A stretch of DNA of 48,983 bases. Origin: Acidobacteriota bacterium. Lineage in GTDB: Bacteria > Acidobacteriota > UBA6911 > RPQK01 > JACQSY01. Of this stretch, positions 34,860 through 44,051 are shown in pieces. Numbering within the stretch: the first letter of the stretch is position 1; every line of letters starts with the position of its first letter. The stretch is from NCBI GenBank assembly GCA_016211085.1, contig JACQSY010000069.1, positions 1-48,983 of the forward strand. The letters run 5' to 3'. A program made the translations under genes and the position numbers. The notes below the pieces were generated by a model that saw nothing but the letters and a program-made list of their open reading frames with translations, ran no database searches and was not told the DNA's origin.

Positions 34860-35888
34860 CTAGCAGCAACGGCTGCCGGGCACACAAAGCCTGGCTTCGA
34901 TTTCCCCCTGAGGCTCGAAGACGGTAAAGTGTGAAGCGAACGGTTCTGCTTTCAGAAGCGTTGCCGTTTTTTCGCAGACCTCTTTGAGGACACCGGCCGC
35001 GAAAACATGCTCCGGATCGGAGTCGAGCTGAAAAGAAGCTCCAGGGCCGCGATAAAGCGCAAAATGTCCTTTCCAGTAGCAGGCGCCCGATGGGTCCAGG
35101 ACCGGCTTGAATGCTTCGACGCTGGCTGAATAAAGTCGCACCTTTTCCACCAGCGAGCGCTGGCATTCGTCCAGGTCGGCGCCGTCAAAGTAGTCCTCAA
35201 TGACCTGAGGTCCAGTTTTCCAGAGATAATCGGTGTGAAGCGTGATGCCGATAAAACCGCTCTGGTAGAGAACATCGCTCAAAGCTCGAAATGAGAGGAC
35301 TCCGGCGACGCAGTCAGCCCAGGCCCGCTCACTTTTGACCAGAGCTCCGGGCAGGTCGTCCTGAGAAACGATATCTGAAAAAGAAAGCTTGCTTCCGGTT
35401 CTCAGGACACGAAACATTTCTCGATACGCGGTCTCTTTGTCGACCGCAAGGTTGTTCACACAATTTGAAAAAATCACGGTGACAGTGTTATCCGGGATGG
35501 GAATCCTCACGTCGAACCGGCCCGACAAGAATTCAATGTTGTCGAACCCGAGTCGAGCGGTCACTTTTTCCTTAAAGCGACGCGCCTGTTCGAGCATGGT
35601 TTCGTTCATATCCAACCCGTACACACGTCCCCGGGGGCCCACCTTTCTTGCCGCAATAAAACAATCGCGTCCCAGGCCCGGGCCAAGATCGAGCACGTTT
35701 TCCCCCGGCTTCAGGGTCCGAAGCGCGGGCGGAACACCGCAGCCATAGTTTCGTTCAAAGACTTCTTCCGGAATATGGTCGAGTTCTTCAGCCTTGAACT
35801 CCTTCCGATAATCCACCGAGCAACAGAGTTCGGGCTCTGTGCTGAGCGCCGCCTTTGTATATTTTTCGAGTATCGCCTTCCTGCTCAT
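34860..35888 (-). CDS. ArsM-like SAM-dependent methyltransferase
   Basis: The 342-residue product has a class I methyltransferase core: motif I VLDLGPGLG (65-73), GLDMNETML (91-99), and a C-terminal extension. It has the cysteines characteristic of arsenite methyltransferases in recognisable contexts: YGCG (C50), SNCVNNL (C143) and ADCVAGVL (C193). Extra cysteine pairs lie at the start (CC at 22-23) and the very end (CVPGSRCC). The family methylates As(III) using SAM; the As(III)-binding triad fits. The extra CC pairs and lack of ars genes nearby leave another soft-metal substrate possible. GGGAGGG lies just before ATG 35888. Confidence 0.75.
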   Translation of the reverse strand: MSRKAILEKYTKAALSTEPELCCSVDYRKEFKAEELDHIPEEVFERNYGCGVPPALRTLKPGENVLDLGPGLGRDCFIAARKVGPRGRVYGLDMNETMLEQARRFKEKVTARLGFDNIEFLSGRFDVRIPIPDNTVTVIFSNCVNNLAVDKETAYREMFRVLRTGSKLSFSDIVSQDDLPGALVKSERAWADCVAGVLSFRALSDVLYQSGFIGITLHTDYLWKTGPQVIEDYFDGADLDECQRSLVEKVRLYSASVEAFKPVLDPSGACYWKGHFALYRGPGASFQLDSDPEHVFAAGVLKEVCEKTATLLKAEPFASHFTVFEPQGEIEARLCVPGSRCC

Positions 35889-36048
35889 TCGCCCTCCCTT
35901 TGATTAGGCGTCTGCTGCTGCCCCAGGACAGTCGCCCGAAGACGGTAAATTTGTCAGACCACCGCGGTCAGATGTAGCCGTTAGAAAAGATCGTAAATTC
36001 AAGGCGCCGTTGATTATTAGCTAAACCGGAAAAGGATAACACGCGAGC

Positions 36049-37968
36049 ATGTCTCCGGCCACTGTGTGGAGACTGGAAAAGGGATACTCCAGGTTTCTCG
36101 AAAGTTCGCGGCTCGACCTCAAGCTCAAACAGGGAACTTTTCGCCAGGAGCTTTCCTTCTCGCCGGTAGGGCTTTTGAAGCGTTCGCAACCCCTGGAGTT
36201 GACTTTCCGAGTGGTCGGCACTGTTTCCGGCAGCGTCGCTGGCTTGCGATGGAGGCTCCGTCCCGATTCTTCAGTCCGCTGCCTTGTGCTGTTCAAGGGA
36301 AATCCTTTTCTGGGAAATTACCGCGTTCCGCCGGGGCACTTTGCCGTTCAGTGGGACGTGGAAGCCGCCCTTGAGTCCGCTGCGCTCACCGGGCTGGTTC
36401 AAGCCGAGGCAGGAACCCGGCTGCACCACTACTGGCTGCAGATTTTTCCCGACAAGCTCTCTGTTCATGAAGGTGCCCTGCGCGCGTGGGAAGCTTATTG
36501 CAATTTGTTTGATGCTGAAGAAGTGTCTCTGATGGAGGAGGGCCAGATTGCCGGCTGCAGCTGGAGCGGCGGCGTCCAGGCCGCCATGCAAATGAGTTGG
36601 GGCTTGGGAGTGGGGTGGAGCTTGCCTGACTTCAGCTTTGCGCGGCTCCAACAGCAATTCTCGGCCGGTGTAGGCGCTTCGGTTCGCTTGAGGGTTGAGG
36701 AGAAGGGCAGCTTTTCCATTCGAGTTCGGCGAACCGGAGATGAAACACAGTTTGTCTTGCGCAGGTCGGAGGAGCGGTCTCGTTCCGCAATGGCTTCCGT
36801 CGGCGTTCACATTGAAAGCCAGATCAAGGTCGAGGACCTCCACATGCCGGAGCCGTCTGCCGCACGAATCATTTCAGGGGGCCTGAGCGCTCCCGTAGTT
36901 CATCGCCTGAACATCACCATCCTCAAAGCACTGTCACGTCGAGCAGAAATTTTGTTTGCGATTGAAAGATCTCAGTGGAAACGAAAAGGAGAAATCTTAC
37001 GAGCGGTCTGGAAACCGACCGATGCCGGCTTGAAGGAAAGCTACTCTCGCCTGCTGCAGGGAGTGCTTCCGGCCCCGTCTTCGAAGCTGAAGGTCAGCGG
37101 CACCTGGGAGAGTGTGCGCGGACGGCGCTTGAGCATAACCCTCAATCTCCTCAATCTTGTTCAGTTCAAGAGCTCGCGGCAAAGACTATCCGAACAGCGT
37201 GTCACGTTGACGCCTGCCGGCGAAATCCTGTTAGAGCAAGCTGAAATACTTGAAAAAACCCAACACCACTGGGATGAAGTTCAGTTCCTCACCTTACTGC
37301 ACCGTCAACTCGCGCATAGCGAAGGTGACGGCGATTTTATATGGACCTTAGGTCGTGAAGAGAGGTTCTCCCACGCAGAGTTGACGTGGATGCTGCGCCT
37401 GGCGCTTCAATGCCGAATCGTCGGAGAGTTCAACCTTCCTGCGCGATCACAGTTTCCGCTGCGCGCTGCATTGATACTGGCCACCCGCTTTTCCCGGCAA
37501 GGTCTGCGTAAAGTCCGTGATGCCTCATCAGAGGACCGCTGGAAGTCTTTGGTACGTTCGTTGGAAATCTGGCAGCCCGATCTCTACGGGCAGAAAAGCT
37601 TCCACAGGGACTGGATTGTGAGCGCTCAAGTGCGCAAGAGAATTGATGAGGACCCGGTCCAAGCCCACCTGGAAAGCCGTTATCCGATTACCGGCCGCAC
37701 TGAGCCGCAGCGCATCCAGGTGGTTGCTGCTTATCGAAAAGCAAAAGCATTCTTGAAGCTGTTGGAATTGTGGTCCAAGGGAAAGAAAAAAGAGATTTTT
37801 GAGGCATTCACTTTGGGGATGGACGTTCCTATTTTTGTTTTCTTTCACCTGCTGTGTCCCGTCGCGCAGCGTTCATCAGCCGCGTTGCTGACCGGCGAGA
37901 TTGAAGAGGCGTGGGGCGACATTACACTTTTCAGCCGCGGCGAGCCCGGCACCGAAATCTCCAGCTGA
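36049..37968 (+). CDS. Unrecognised 639-residue protein
   Basis: I do not recognise a family. The N-terminal 320 residues look beta-rich (LELTFRVVGTVSGSVAGLRW, SVRLRVEEKGSFSIRVRRTG); the C-terminal 250 are helical and basic. There is no signal peptide or membrane segment. GGATAA precedes the ATG by nine bases, but no Shine-Dalgarno is clear. The gene is divergent from the ArsM-like gene and convergent with another unknown large gene 22 bases away. A beta sandwich plus helical layout may suggest a scaffold or surface-associated protein, but this is only an impression. Confidence 0.7.
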   Translation: MSPATVWRLEKGYSRFLESSRLDLKLKQGTFRQELSFSPVGLLKRSQPLELTFRVVGTVSGSVAGLRWRLRPDSSVRCLVLFKGNPFLGNYRVPPGHFAVQWDVEAALESAALTGLVQAEAGTRLHHYWLQIFPDKLSVHEGALRAWEAYCNLFDAEEVSLMEEGQIAGCSWSGGVQAAMQMSWGLGVGWSLPDFSFARLQQQFSAGVGASVRLRVEEKGSFSIRVRRTGDETQFVLRRSEERSRSAMASVGVHIESQIKVEDLHMPEPSAARIISGGLSAPVVHRLNITILKALSRRAEILFAIERSQWKRKGEILRAVWKPTDAGLKESYSRLLQGVLPAPSSKLKVSGTWESVRGRRLSITLNLLNLVQFKSSRQRLSEQRVTLTPAGEILLEQAEILEKTQHHWDEVQFLTLLHRQLAHSEGDGDFIWTLGREERFSHAELTWMLRLALQCRIVGEFNLPARSQFPLRAALILATRFSRQGLRKVRDASSEDRWKSLVRSLEIWQPDLYGQKSFHRDWIVSAQVRKRIDEDPVQAHLESRYPITGRTEPQRIQVVAAYRKAKAFLKLLELWSKGKKKEIFEAFTLGMDVPIFVFFHLLCPVAQRSSAALLTGEIEEAWGDITLFSRGEPGTEISS

Positions 37969-37990
37969 TCTTGCAGCAGGATCTTTATTG

Positions 37991-39325
37991 TTATCCCAGT
38001 TCGGCAAACAGTTGGTATTTCTTGGGTGCGTGGCCCAAAAAATAAGCGGCCGAAACCAGGAAGTTGTCTCTGTGCGGCTCTGGAAAACGGCGATAGCAAT
38101 CGATGGCAGCCGCTGTGTAAAGAAGATCGTTTCCCCGGCACGCCGGTCCGTCATTCTTAATGGCAAGTTGAAGCAGCATGTGGCACAGCTGCTCGCGCTT
38201 GTCTTCTCCCATTCCAAGAATGGCGTAAGCAGCGGTGACAGCACCCAGGGCATCGCTGTGTGTGATGTCGCTGCGCAGCACGTTGAACGTGTCGAGAGGA
38301 CACAATACGCCGGCAAGCTCATCCAACCTTCGTGCCGGCCCCGGCGGGACGCTTTGCTGGGCCGCCTGGTTGATGAGGAGGGCGCCGATCAACAGGGCCC
38401 GCGAGGCCTGTTCTTCGTCGGCCCCCGACAGCCATGGTTCTAGAAGGTAAACCATCTGAAAGGCGCGCATAGGAAGGATCCAACGGCCGTAATGGGCATT
38501 ATTGATGGCGCCGGCGCCGGCCAGTAAAAGCGCGCCACGAAGCGATGCAGGCGAAAAACCTGCGGCAGCCAGATCCTTTAATGCCGCAATCGCTTCCAAA
38601 GCGCTCCCCGTAAGCAGCTTGTTTCTGAACGGCTGGTAAAGATCGGTATCGATCGACAGTTCCTGCGTTGAAGCCGAAGCTGAAAGCCGCATGGTTTGTT
38701 CACCTGCCAGACAGGAGATCGAGTGGTCGCGGGGTCCGCGAATAAGAAAATGCAAAGCCGGGAAAAGGATCTTATCCAGGTCAGAGCTCCTTAGCAGATA
38801 TGCCAGATGCCAGCATTGGGCGAGGTATGCGAATTTTGATCCACACTGGAAAGTGTCTTGAAGGGCGTAAGAAAGCGCCTGCTTCTGAAAGAAATCGAGG
38901 TCGGGGGCGGAGCTTAGAAATCCTTTAGTCAAACCCAATGCCTGCTCAAATTCTCCAGAATTTGCGGCGTTTTCAAAACGCTTCCAACGCGTTTCCAGAC
39001 CGTTTGAGTCCTGGCGGGGAATGGCATCGAGATTAAAAGGCAGCCGCTTGCGTTCTTTAGCAGCATGCCAGGTTTGCTGCAAATAAGGTTTCCAACGGTC
39101 TTCAGGGGGCAGAAGTTTTTCCGCCCGTGTTGCCGAGATGAGCCCTGAGTAGCTCTGGGGAGCCCCATCCTCGTAGAAATGTTCGTAAAGCCGTTGAGGT
39201 AGATAGCCCGCCACATCGCTCAGATACGATAGCGGCTCTGCATAATTCTTTTGAAGATCCTTTGCTAGCGTCACGAAATCTTTAACCGTAGTCGCGTGGA
39301 GCAGCTTTTCCACAAGCTCAGTCAT
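37991..39325 (-). CDS. Unrecognised 444-residue helical protein
   Basis: No family recognised. The start at ATG 39325 (MTELVEKLLHATTVKDF) is favoured by GAGGTG upstream, over a longer frame to 39415. The sequence is helical with Ala/Leu-rich repeats (LRGALLLAGAGAINNAHYG, ALLIGALLINQAAQQSV) and scattered His and Cys, without a signal peptide. Such helical bundles occur in questin-oxidase-like and alpha-solenoid proteins, but no defining motif is seen. It is convergent with the preceding unknown gene and divergent from ispG. Confidence 0.7.
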   Translation of the reverse strand: MTELVEKLLHATTVKDFVTLAKDLQKNYAEPLSYLSDVAGYLPQRLYEHFYEDGAPQSYSGLISATRAEKLLPPEDRWKPYLQQTWHAAKERKRLPFNLDAIPRQDSNGLETRWKRFENAANSGEFEQALGLTKGFLSSAPDLDFFQKQALSYALQDTFQCGSKFAYLAQCWHLAYLLRSSDLDKILFPALHFLIRGPRDHSISCLAGEQTMRLSASASTQELSIDTDLYQPFRNKLLTGSALEAIAALKDLAAAGFSPASLRGALLLAGAGAINNAHYGRWILPMRAFQMVYLLEPWLSGADEEQASRALLIGALLINQAAQQSVPPGPARRLDELAGVLCPLDTFNVLRSDITHSDALGAVTAAYAILGMGEDKREQLCHMLLQLAIKNDGPACRGNDLLYTAAAIDCYRRFPEPHRDNFLVSAAYFLGHAPKKYQLFAELG

Positions 39326-39420
39326 GGGTGCACCTCGGTGATTTAGGCAACTGAATGATACCACGGGAGCTGCGGAGCGGCAGAAGCCGCCTCTGCATGG
39401 CATCCAAGCCATCACTATTG

Positions 39421-39426
39421 TAAAAT
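39421..39426 (+). promoter_or_regulatory. -10-like box immediately upstream of ispG
   Basis: TAAAAT ends six bases before ATG 39433. The intervening TTGACG is not a ribosome site. Spacing is what a leaderless transcript would show. No convincing -35 at 17 bases. Confidence 0.4.
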
Positions 39427-39432
39427 TTGACG

Positions 39433-40674
39433 ATGATTTTGCGTCGCAAGACGGTTACCGTTCGCATCGGGAGAGTGCCGATAGGCTCAGATTCTCCGAT
39501 TGCGATCCAATCAATGACCAATACCGACACGGCCGATGTGGCGGCTACGGTCAGACAGGTGCAGGAGCTGGCAGCAGCCGGTTCGGAACTGGTCCGCGTG
39601 ACGGTGAATAATGACGAAGCCGCGCGGGCGGCTCCGGAAATCGTGGGCCGGCTGCGTGAAGCAGGTTTGGAAGCTCCAATTATCGGTGACTTTCACTACA
39701 ATGGGCATCTGCTGCTGGCCAGGCATCCGGACTGCGCGCGCTCTCTCGACAAGTATCGAATCAATCCCGGCAATGTGGGAATGGGGAGACATCACGACGA
39801 AAACTTCCGGCGCATGGTGGATGTGGCCCTTGAGAATGAGAAACCTATTCGTATTGGCGTAAACTGGGGCTCTCTCGATCAAGCTTTGCTGACACGACTC
39901 ATGGATGCCAATGCCGCCCTTGCCGAGCCGCGGGAAGCGCATGAAGTCCTGATGGAGGCAGTTTTGCAGAGCGGCTTGCAGTCAGCGGAGTTGGCTGAAG
40001 AGTACGGTATGCCTCATGATCGGATTGTGCTCAGCGCCAAGGTCTCTGCAGTGCCGGATTTGATTCAACTCTACCGGAAGCTGGCCGCACAATGTGATTA
40101 CCCTCTGCATGTAGGTCTCACGGAGGCCGGGATGGGATTAAAAGGCATTGTCGCCAGTACCGCCGCGCTGTCCGTCCTGCTCCAGGAGGGCATTGGCGAC
40201 ACCATTCGCGTCAGCCTAACCCCTCGCCCCGGCGGCGATCGCACGGAGGAAGTTTTGGTTTGCCAGCAGGTCCTTCAGTCATTGGGAATTCGCAACTTTG
40301 TTCCCCAGGTCAGCGCCTGCCCGGGTTGCGGGAGGACCACCAGCACCCTGTTTCAAGAACTCGCGGAAAAGATTCAGAATGAGCTGCGTTATCGAATGGC
40401 GGTATGGAAGGAAGACAGGCCGGGAGTGGAAAACTTGCGCGTGGCGGTCATGGGTTGTGTGGTGAACGGCCCAGGAGAGTCCAAGCATGCTCACGTTGGT
40501 ATATCTCTACCCGGAACCGGTGAAGAGCCGAAAGCTCCGGTATACGTCGACGGACGTCACGTGAGGACTCTAAAGGGAGCCGGAATTGTTGAAGAGTTCC
40601 TGGAAATCCTGGAAGAGTACGTAGATCACAAGTACGGTCGCGAGTTGATGACTGAAAAGAGGAGAAGCGTTTAA
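39433..40674 (+). CDS. ispG: 4-hydroxy-3-methylbut-2-en-1-yl diphosphate synthase IspG
   Basis: The 413-residue enzyme makes HMBPP in the non-mevalonate isoprenoid pathway. The N-terminal TIM barrel has [11 protein letters not shown], and [12 protein letters not shown]. The 4Fe-4S site is formed by cysteines in ACPGCGR and [10 protein letters not shown]. It is a short, bacterial-type IspG without the extra domain of plant enzymes. ATG 39433 gives the family start ([18 protein letters not shown]); TTG 39427 is possible. It is not obviously in an operon; a strong hairpin follows at 40689. Confidence 0.97.
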   Translation: MILRRKTVTVRIGRVPIGSDSPIAIQSMTNTDTADVAATVRQVQELAAAGSELVRVTVNNDEAARAAPEIVGRLREAGLEAPIIGDFHYNGHLLLARHPDCARSLDKYRINPGNVGMGRHHDENFRRMVDVALENEKPIRIGVNWGSLDQALLTRLMDANAALAEPREAHEVLMEAVLQSGLQSAELAEEYGMPHDRIVLSAKVSAVPDLIQLYRKLAAQCDYPLHVGLTEAGMGLKGIVASTAALSVLLQEGIGDTIRVSLTPRPGGDRTEEVLVCQQVLQSLGIRNFVPQVSACPGCGRTTSTLFQELAEKIQNELRYRMAVWKEDRPGVENLRVAVMGCVVNGPGESKHAHVGISLPGTGEEPKAPVYVDGRHVRTLKGAGIVEEFLEILEEYVDHKYGRELMTEKRRSV

Positions 40675-40688
40675 AGTTCTTGATTCCG

Positions 40689-40713
40689 GGCCACTGCCAA
40701 CATGGCAGTGGCC
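40689..40713 (+). terminator. Strong stem-loop after ispG
   Basis: GGCCACTGCC (40689-40698) pairs perfectly with GGCAGTGGCC (40704-40713) across a five-base loop. It lies 14 bases after the ispG stop, where a terminator is expected, but is followed by TAAAAATC rather than a T run. It may act as an mRNA 3' stabiliser or a weak terminator. Confidence 0.55.
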
Positions 40714-40775
40714 TAAAAATCAAAAGGGCGAGGATTGACGCTGGGCGCCGAATTTTCTATTTTCCAGATTAATTC

Positions 40776-41720
40776 ATGATTAAAGCCGAACACTTGACGA
40801 AACGATTTGGACTGGCTACCGCCATTGAGGATGTCAGCTTTGAGGTTGGCAAGGGCGAAATCCTGGGTTTCCTCGGCCCCAATGGCGCCGGCAAAACCAC
40901 AACCATGCGGATTCTGGCTGGTTTCTTTCCAGCCACCCAGGGGATCGCTGTGGTCGCAGGATACGACGTTTTCAAGCAGCCGCTGGATGTGAAACGACGC
41001 GTAGGATATCTCCCGGAAAACCCGCCTCTTTATAGCGAGATGAAGGTGGACTCCTATTTGCGTTTCGTCGCCACCATCAACGGGGTGGCAAAATCCAAGA
41101 TTGAAACGCAACTGGAAAAAGTAAAACAGCGTTGCGGACTGGCAGACCATGGAAAGCGGCTGATCAAACATCTTTCCAAAGGCTACAAGCAAAGAGTCGG
41201 GCTTGCGCAGGCATTGATCCATGATCCGGAGGTATTGATCCTGGATGAACCAACCATCGGGCTGGACCCAAAACAAATCATCGAGGTGCGTGAGCTCATC
41301 AAAAGCCTTGCGGGCCGTCACACCATCATTCTTTCCACTCACATTCTCCCTGAGGTCAGCATGACTTGTCAGCGGGTGATCATCATCAACGAGGGGCGAA
41401 TTGTAGCCATGGACACCCCCGAGAACCTAACCAGCCGTTTGCAGGGAGGTGAACTGATTGAAGTGGAGGCCGCCGGCGACGTAGAACGGGTTCACGGGCT
41501 GTTTAAGGACATTCCTCAGATTAGAAATGTATCGGTGGGACCGCCCAGCAACGGCCATTTCATCTTGACCATCAATGTGGAAGGGAAGGAAGAAGTTCGA
41601 CACTTGATTTCACGGAGGATGATTGAGGCGGGCCTGAACCTTTATCAAATGAAGGTACAAACCATGACCCTTGAGGAAATCTTTTTGAAGCTCACCACCC
41701 GCGAGGAGGGCGCCGCATGA
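40776..41720 (+). CDS. ABC transporter ATP-binding protein (GldA-like)
   Basis: The 314-residue ATPase has Walker A GPNGAGKTT (about 36-44), the Q-loop region before YLPENPPLY, the signature LSKGYKQRVGLAQALI, Walker B LILDEPT and an H-loop in LSTHIL. A 70-residue C-terminal extension follows, as in drug- and lipid-export ABC-2 ATPases. YLPENPPLY and the following GldF-type permease and GldG-like genes place it in the Gld-like group, named after gliding proteins but widespread in non-gliders. Its TGA overlaps the permease ATG. Confidence 0.93.
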   Translation: MIKAEHLTKRFGLATAIEDVSFEVGKGEILGFLGPNGAGKTTTMRILAGFFPATQGIAVVAGYDVFKQPLDVKRRVGYLPENPPLYSEMKVDSYLRFVATINGVAKSKIETQLEKVKQRCGLADHGKRLIKHLSKGYKQRVGLAQALIHDPEVLILDEPTIGLDPKQIIEVRELIKSLAGRHTIILSTHILPEVSMTCQRVIIINEGRIVAMDTPENLTSRLQGGELIEVEAAGDVERVHGLFKDIPQIRNVSVGPPSNGHFILTINVEGKEEVRHLISRRMIEAGLNLYQMKVQTMTLEEIFLKLTTREEGAA

Positions 41721-42505
41721 GGAACTTTCTTGCCATACTGAAAAAAGAACTGCAGGCGCTCTTTGTCAGCCCCATTGCCTACGTCGTCCTGGCGGTGTTC
41801 TTCGCGGTCGGTGGATATTTCTTCTACATCATCATGAGCTCGCTGGTGAACCAGGCTATTGAAATGGGGTTTCGCTATCAGCAAATGGGAGCGCCGCCGC
41901 CGCCCATCGATATGCCGTTCCTGGTAATGCGTAATTTTTTTGGAATCCTCAGCACCATCCTGTTGTTTTTAATTCCGATGATCACCATGGCTGCGTTTGC
42001 AGAAGAAAAAAGGCGCGGCACTATGGAATTGCTGGCTACCTCTCCAATCACCAACACGCAGTTGATCCTGGGGAAATTTGCAGCAGTGCTGGTGTTCCTG
42101 CTGGTGATGCTGGCGCCCACCCTACTCAACACGCTGCTGCTTTATCTGTACAGTGAACCTTCTTTCCCTCTGGCGCCTGTGCTGGTCGGGTACCTGGGGG
42201 CTTTTCTCCTGGGGGGCGCTCTGCTCTCGGTCGGCTTGTTTGTTTCCTCACTCACGGAGAACCAGATCGTAGCCGCAGTAGTGACTTTCGGTATTTTTAT
42301 AGTTCTATGGGTGATCGATGCCACGGCGGGAATGGAGTCTTCTCTGACCAACGAGACGATCAAATACCTTTCAGTCTTGAATCATTACGAGGATTTCACC
42401 AAGGGGGTTTTGGATACACAGCACCTGGTTTTTTATCTTTCGTTTATCTTTTTGGGGCTGTTCCTGACATCCACTTCGCTCGACTCCGCAAAATGGAGGC
42501 AGTAA
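41717..42505 (+). CDS. ABC-2 type permease (GldF-like)
   Basis: A 262-residue permease with six hydrophobic segments. AILKKELQALFVSPIAYVVL opens it, and a cytoplasmic EEKRRGTMELLATSPITNTQ motif typical of ABC-2 permeases follows. The ATG overlaps the ATPase stop by four bases. It forms the membrane channel for the ATPase; substrate unknown. This is the layout of GldF in the Gld ABC system and of NosY-type exporters. Confidence 0.9.
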   Translation: MRNFLAILKKELQALFVSPIAYVVLAVFFAVGGYFFYIIMSSLVNQAIEMGFRYQQMGAPPPPIDMPFLVMRNFFGILSTILLFLIPMITMAAFAEEKRRGTMELLATSPITNTQLILGKFAAVLVFLLVMLAPTLLNTLLLYLYSEPSFPLAPVLVGYLGAFLLGGALLSVGLFVSSLTENQIVAAVVTFGIFIVLWVIDATAGMESSLTNETIKYLSVLNHYEDFTKGVLDTQHLVFYLSFIFLGLFLTSTSLDSAKWRQ

Positions 42506-42506
42506 A

Positions 42507-44048
42507 GTGCTGAGGAAAATTATCGATTCGCTAGGTTATGCAGGTTTTATCCTCATCCTGCTCGGTTATTTCTACTATTCTGTTTACAGCCAGCAATGGG
42601 ACTGGAAGGCTCAAGCGCTTGTGTTGGGCGGTGCGGTCCTGCTGGTGGTCAACATTATCGCCAACCGGGAAAAAATCGGTCTTTTCCTGAAATCGCGTGC
42701 GGCTCGCCATGGAGGCGCGGCAGGGCTTAGCCTCCTCCTGGTGTTAGGCATTCTGGTGCTACTGAGCTTTTTGAATTTTCGGCACCACCAGCGGACCGAT
42801 CTGACCGAAGCCGAGTTGTTTGCCCTCTCACCCCAAACACGCAAAGTAGTTTCCAATTTAAAAACCGACATCAGTGTTCTGGGCTTTTTTCAAGACGAGA
42901 GCCGGGCACGGCCTTTTGAGGATTTGCTCAAGGAATACCACTACCTCTCTCGACGCCTGAAGTACGAGTTGGTGGACCCGCAAAAAGACCCCGGCCGGGT
43001 GACCCAGTACGGAGTTCAGCGGGACGGGCAGGTGGTCATTGCCAGCGGGGCCAAGACTGAAACCATCGATGACTTCTCCGAAGAAAAAATCACCAACGCA
43101 ATTATCAAGGTCACGCGAGAAGGTGAGAAGGTTGCCTACTTTCTGCAGGGACATGGAGAACGCGATTTTAACGAGACGGGTGCGCAGGGATTTTCTCTGG
43201 CTCGCGACGGGATTCAAAAACTACACTATCAAGTAAAGGGCTACAACCTGGCCCAAGAAAATAAGCTCCCGGCTGACGCGGCGATGATCATTTCTGCCGG
43301 TCCCCAGGTGAATTTTTTCCCTAATGAAGTCGATTTGTTGAAGCAATATCTTCAGGGCGGTGGAAAGTTTCTCCTGATGGTGGACCCCCGCACGGAGTTT
43401 TCCATGCAGGAATTCATCTCCGCCTTCGGCCTCGGCCTGGGGAACAACGTGGTGCTGGATTCGAGCGGTATCGGCCAGCTGTTTGGATTAGGGCCTGCCG
43501 CTCCTCTGGTTGCCGAGTACGCGGATCATCCCATCACCAAAGAGGTCAAGGATACGATGACCTTCTTTCCTCTGGCACAGAGTGTAACAACACAGACCAG
43601 CTCTTTGGGATATCAAACGCAGACCTTGCTCTCCACCTCTTCGCGCAGCTGGGGAGAGAGCAATCTGGAAGGCCAGCAAGCTTCCTTTGACGAAGGTAAG
43701 GACGCGCGAGGACCGCTGCATCTGGCCGCCGTCGCCACACATAAGGAAGAAGGAAGCTCACAAGCGGGCGACGAAGCTGCAGCCGAGGCTCGTTTTGTAC
43801 TCTTTGGAGATTCCGATTTCGCCACCAATGCCTACTTCAATAGTGCGGCCAACGGCGACTTGTTCGTGGTGACCGTTGGGTGGCTCGCTGCCGAGAGCGA
43901 TCTGATGGCGATTCGTCCCAAGGATCCCAAGGACCGGCGTGTCACCATGACGCTTACCGAATCCCGGCTGGCCTTCTGGGGCATGGTGGTGGCCCTGCCG
44001 CTGATCACTCTGGTGGGCGGTATCGCCGTCTGGTTTCGGAGACGCTAA
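42507..44048 (+). CDS. GldG-like ABC-transporter-associated protein
   Basis: The 513-residue product starts from GTG 42507 with GGAGG seven bases upstream. Two membrane segments near the N terminus and one at the C terminus (WGMVVALPLITLVGGIAVW) flank a long extracytoplasmic domain (about 105-480), the ABC transporter auxiliary domain of GldG (PF09822). Early motif LTEAELFALSPQTRKVV is typical. It likely forms part of the exporter with the preceding two proteins. One base separates it from the permease stop. Confidence 0.85.
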   Translation: MLRKIIDSLGYAGFILILLGYFYYSVYSQQWDWKAQALVLGGAVLLVVNIIANREKIGLFLKSRAARHGGAAGLSLLLVLGILVLLSFLNFRHHQRTDLTEAELFALSPQTRKVVSNLKTDISVLGFFQDESRARPFEDLLKEYHYLSRRLKYELVDPQKDPGRVTQYGVQRDGQVVIASGAKTETIDDFSEEKITNAIIKVTREGEKVAYFLQGHGERDFNETGAQGFSLARDGIQKLHYQVKGYNLAQENKLPADAAMIISAGPQVNFFPNEVDLLKQYLQGGGKFLLMVDPRTEFSMQEFISAFGLGLGNNVVLDSSGIGQLFGLGPAAPLVAEYADHPITKEVKDTMTFFPLAQSVTTQTSSLGYQTQTLLSTSSRSWGESNLEGQQASFDEGKDARGPLHLAAVATHKEEGSSQAGDEAAAEARFVLFGDSDFATNAYFNSAANGDLFVVTVGWLAAESDLMAIRPKDPKDRRVTMTLTESRLAFWGMVVALPLITLVGGIAVWFRRR

Positions 44049-44051
44049 CCG

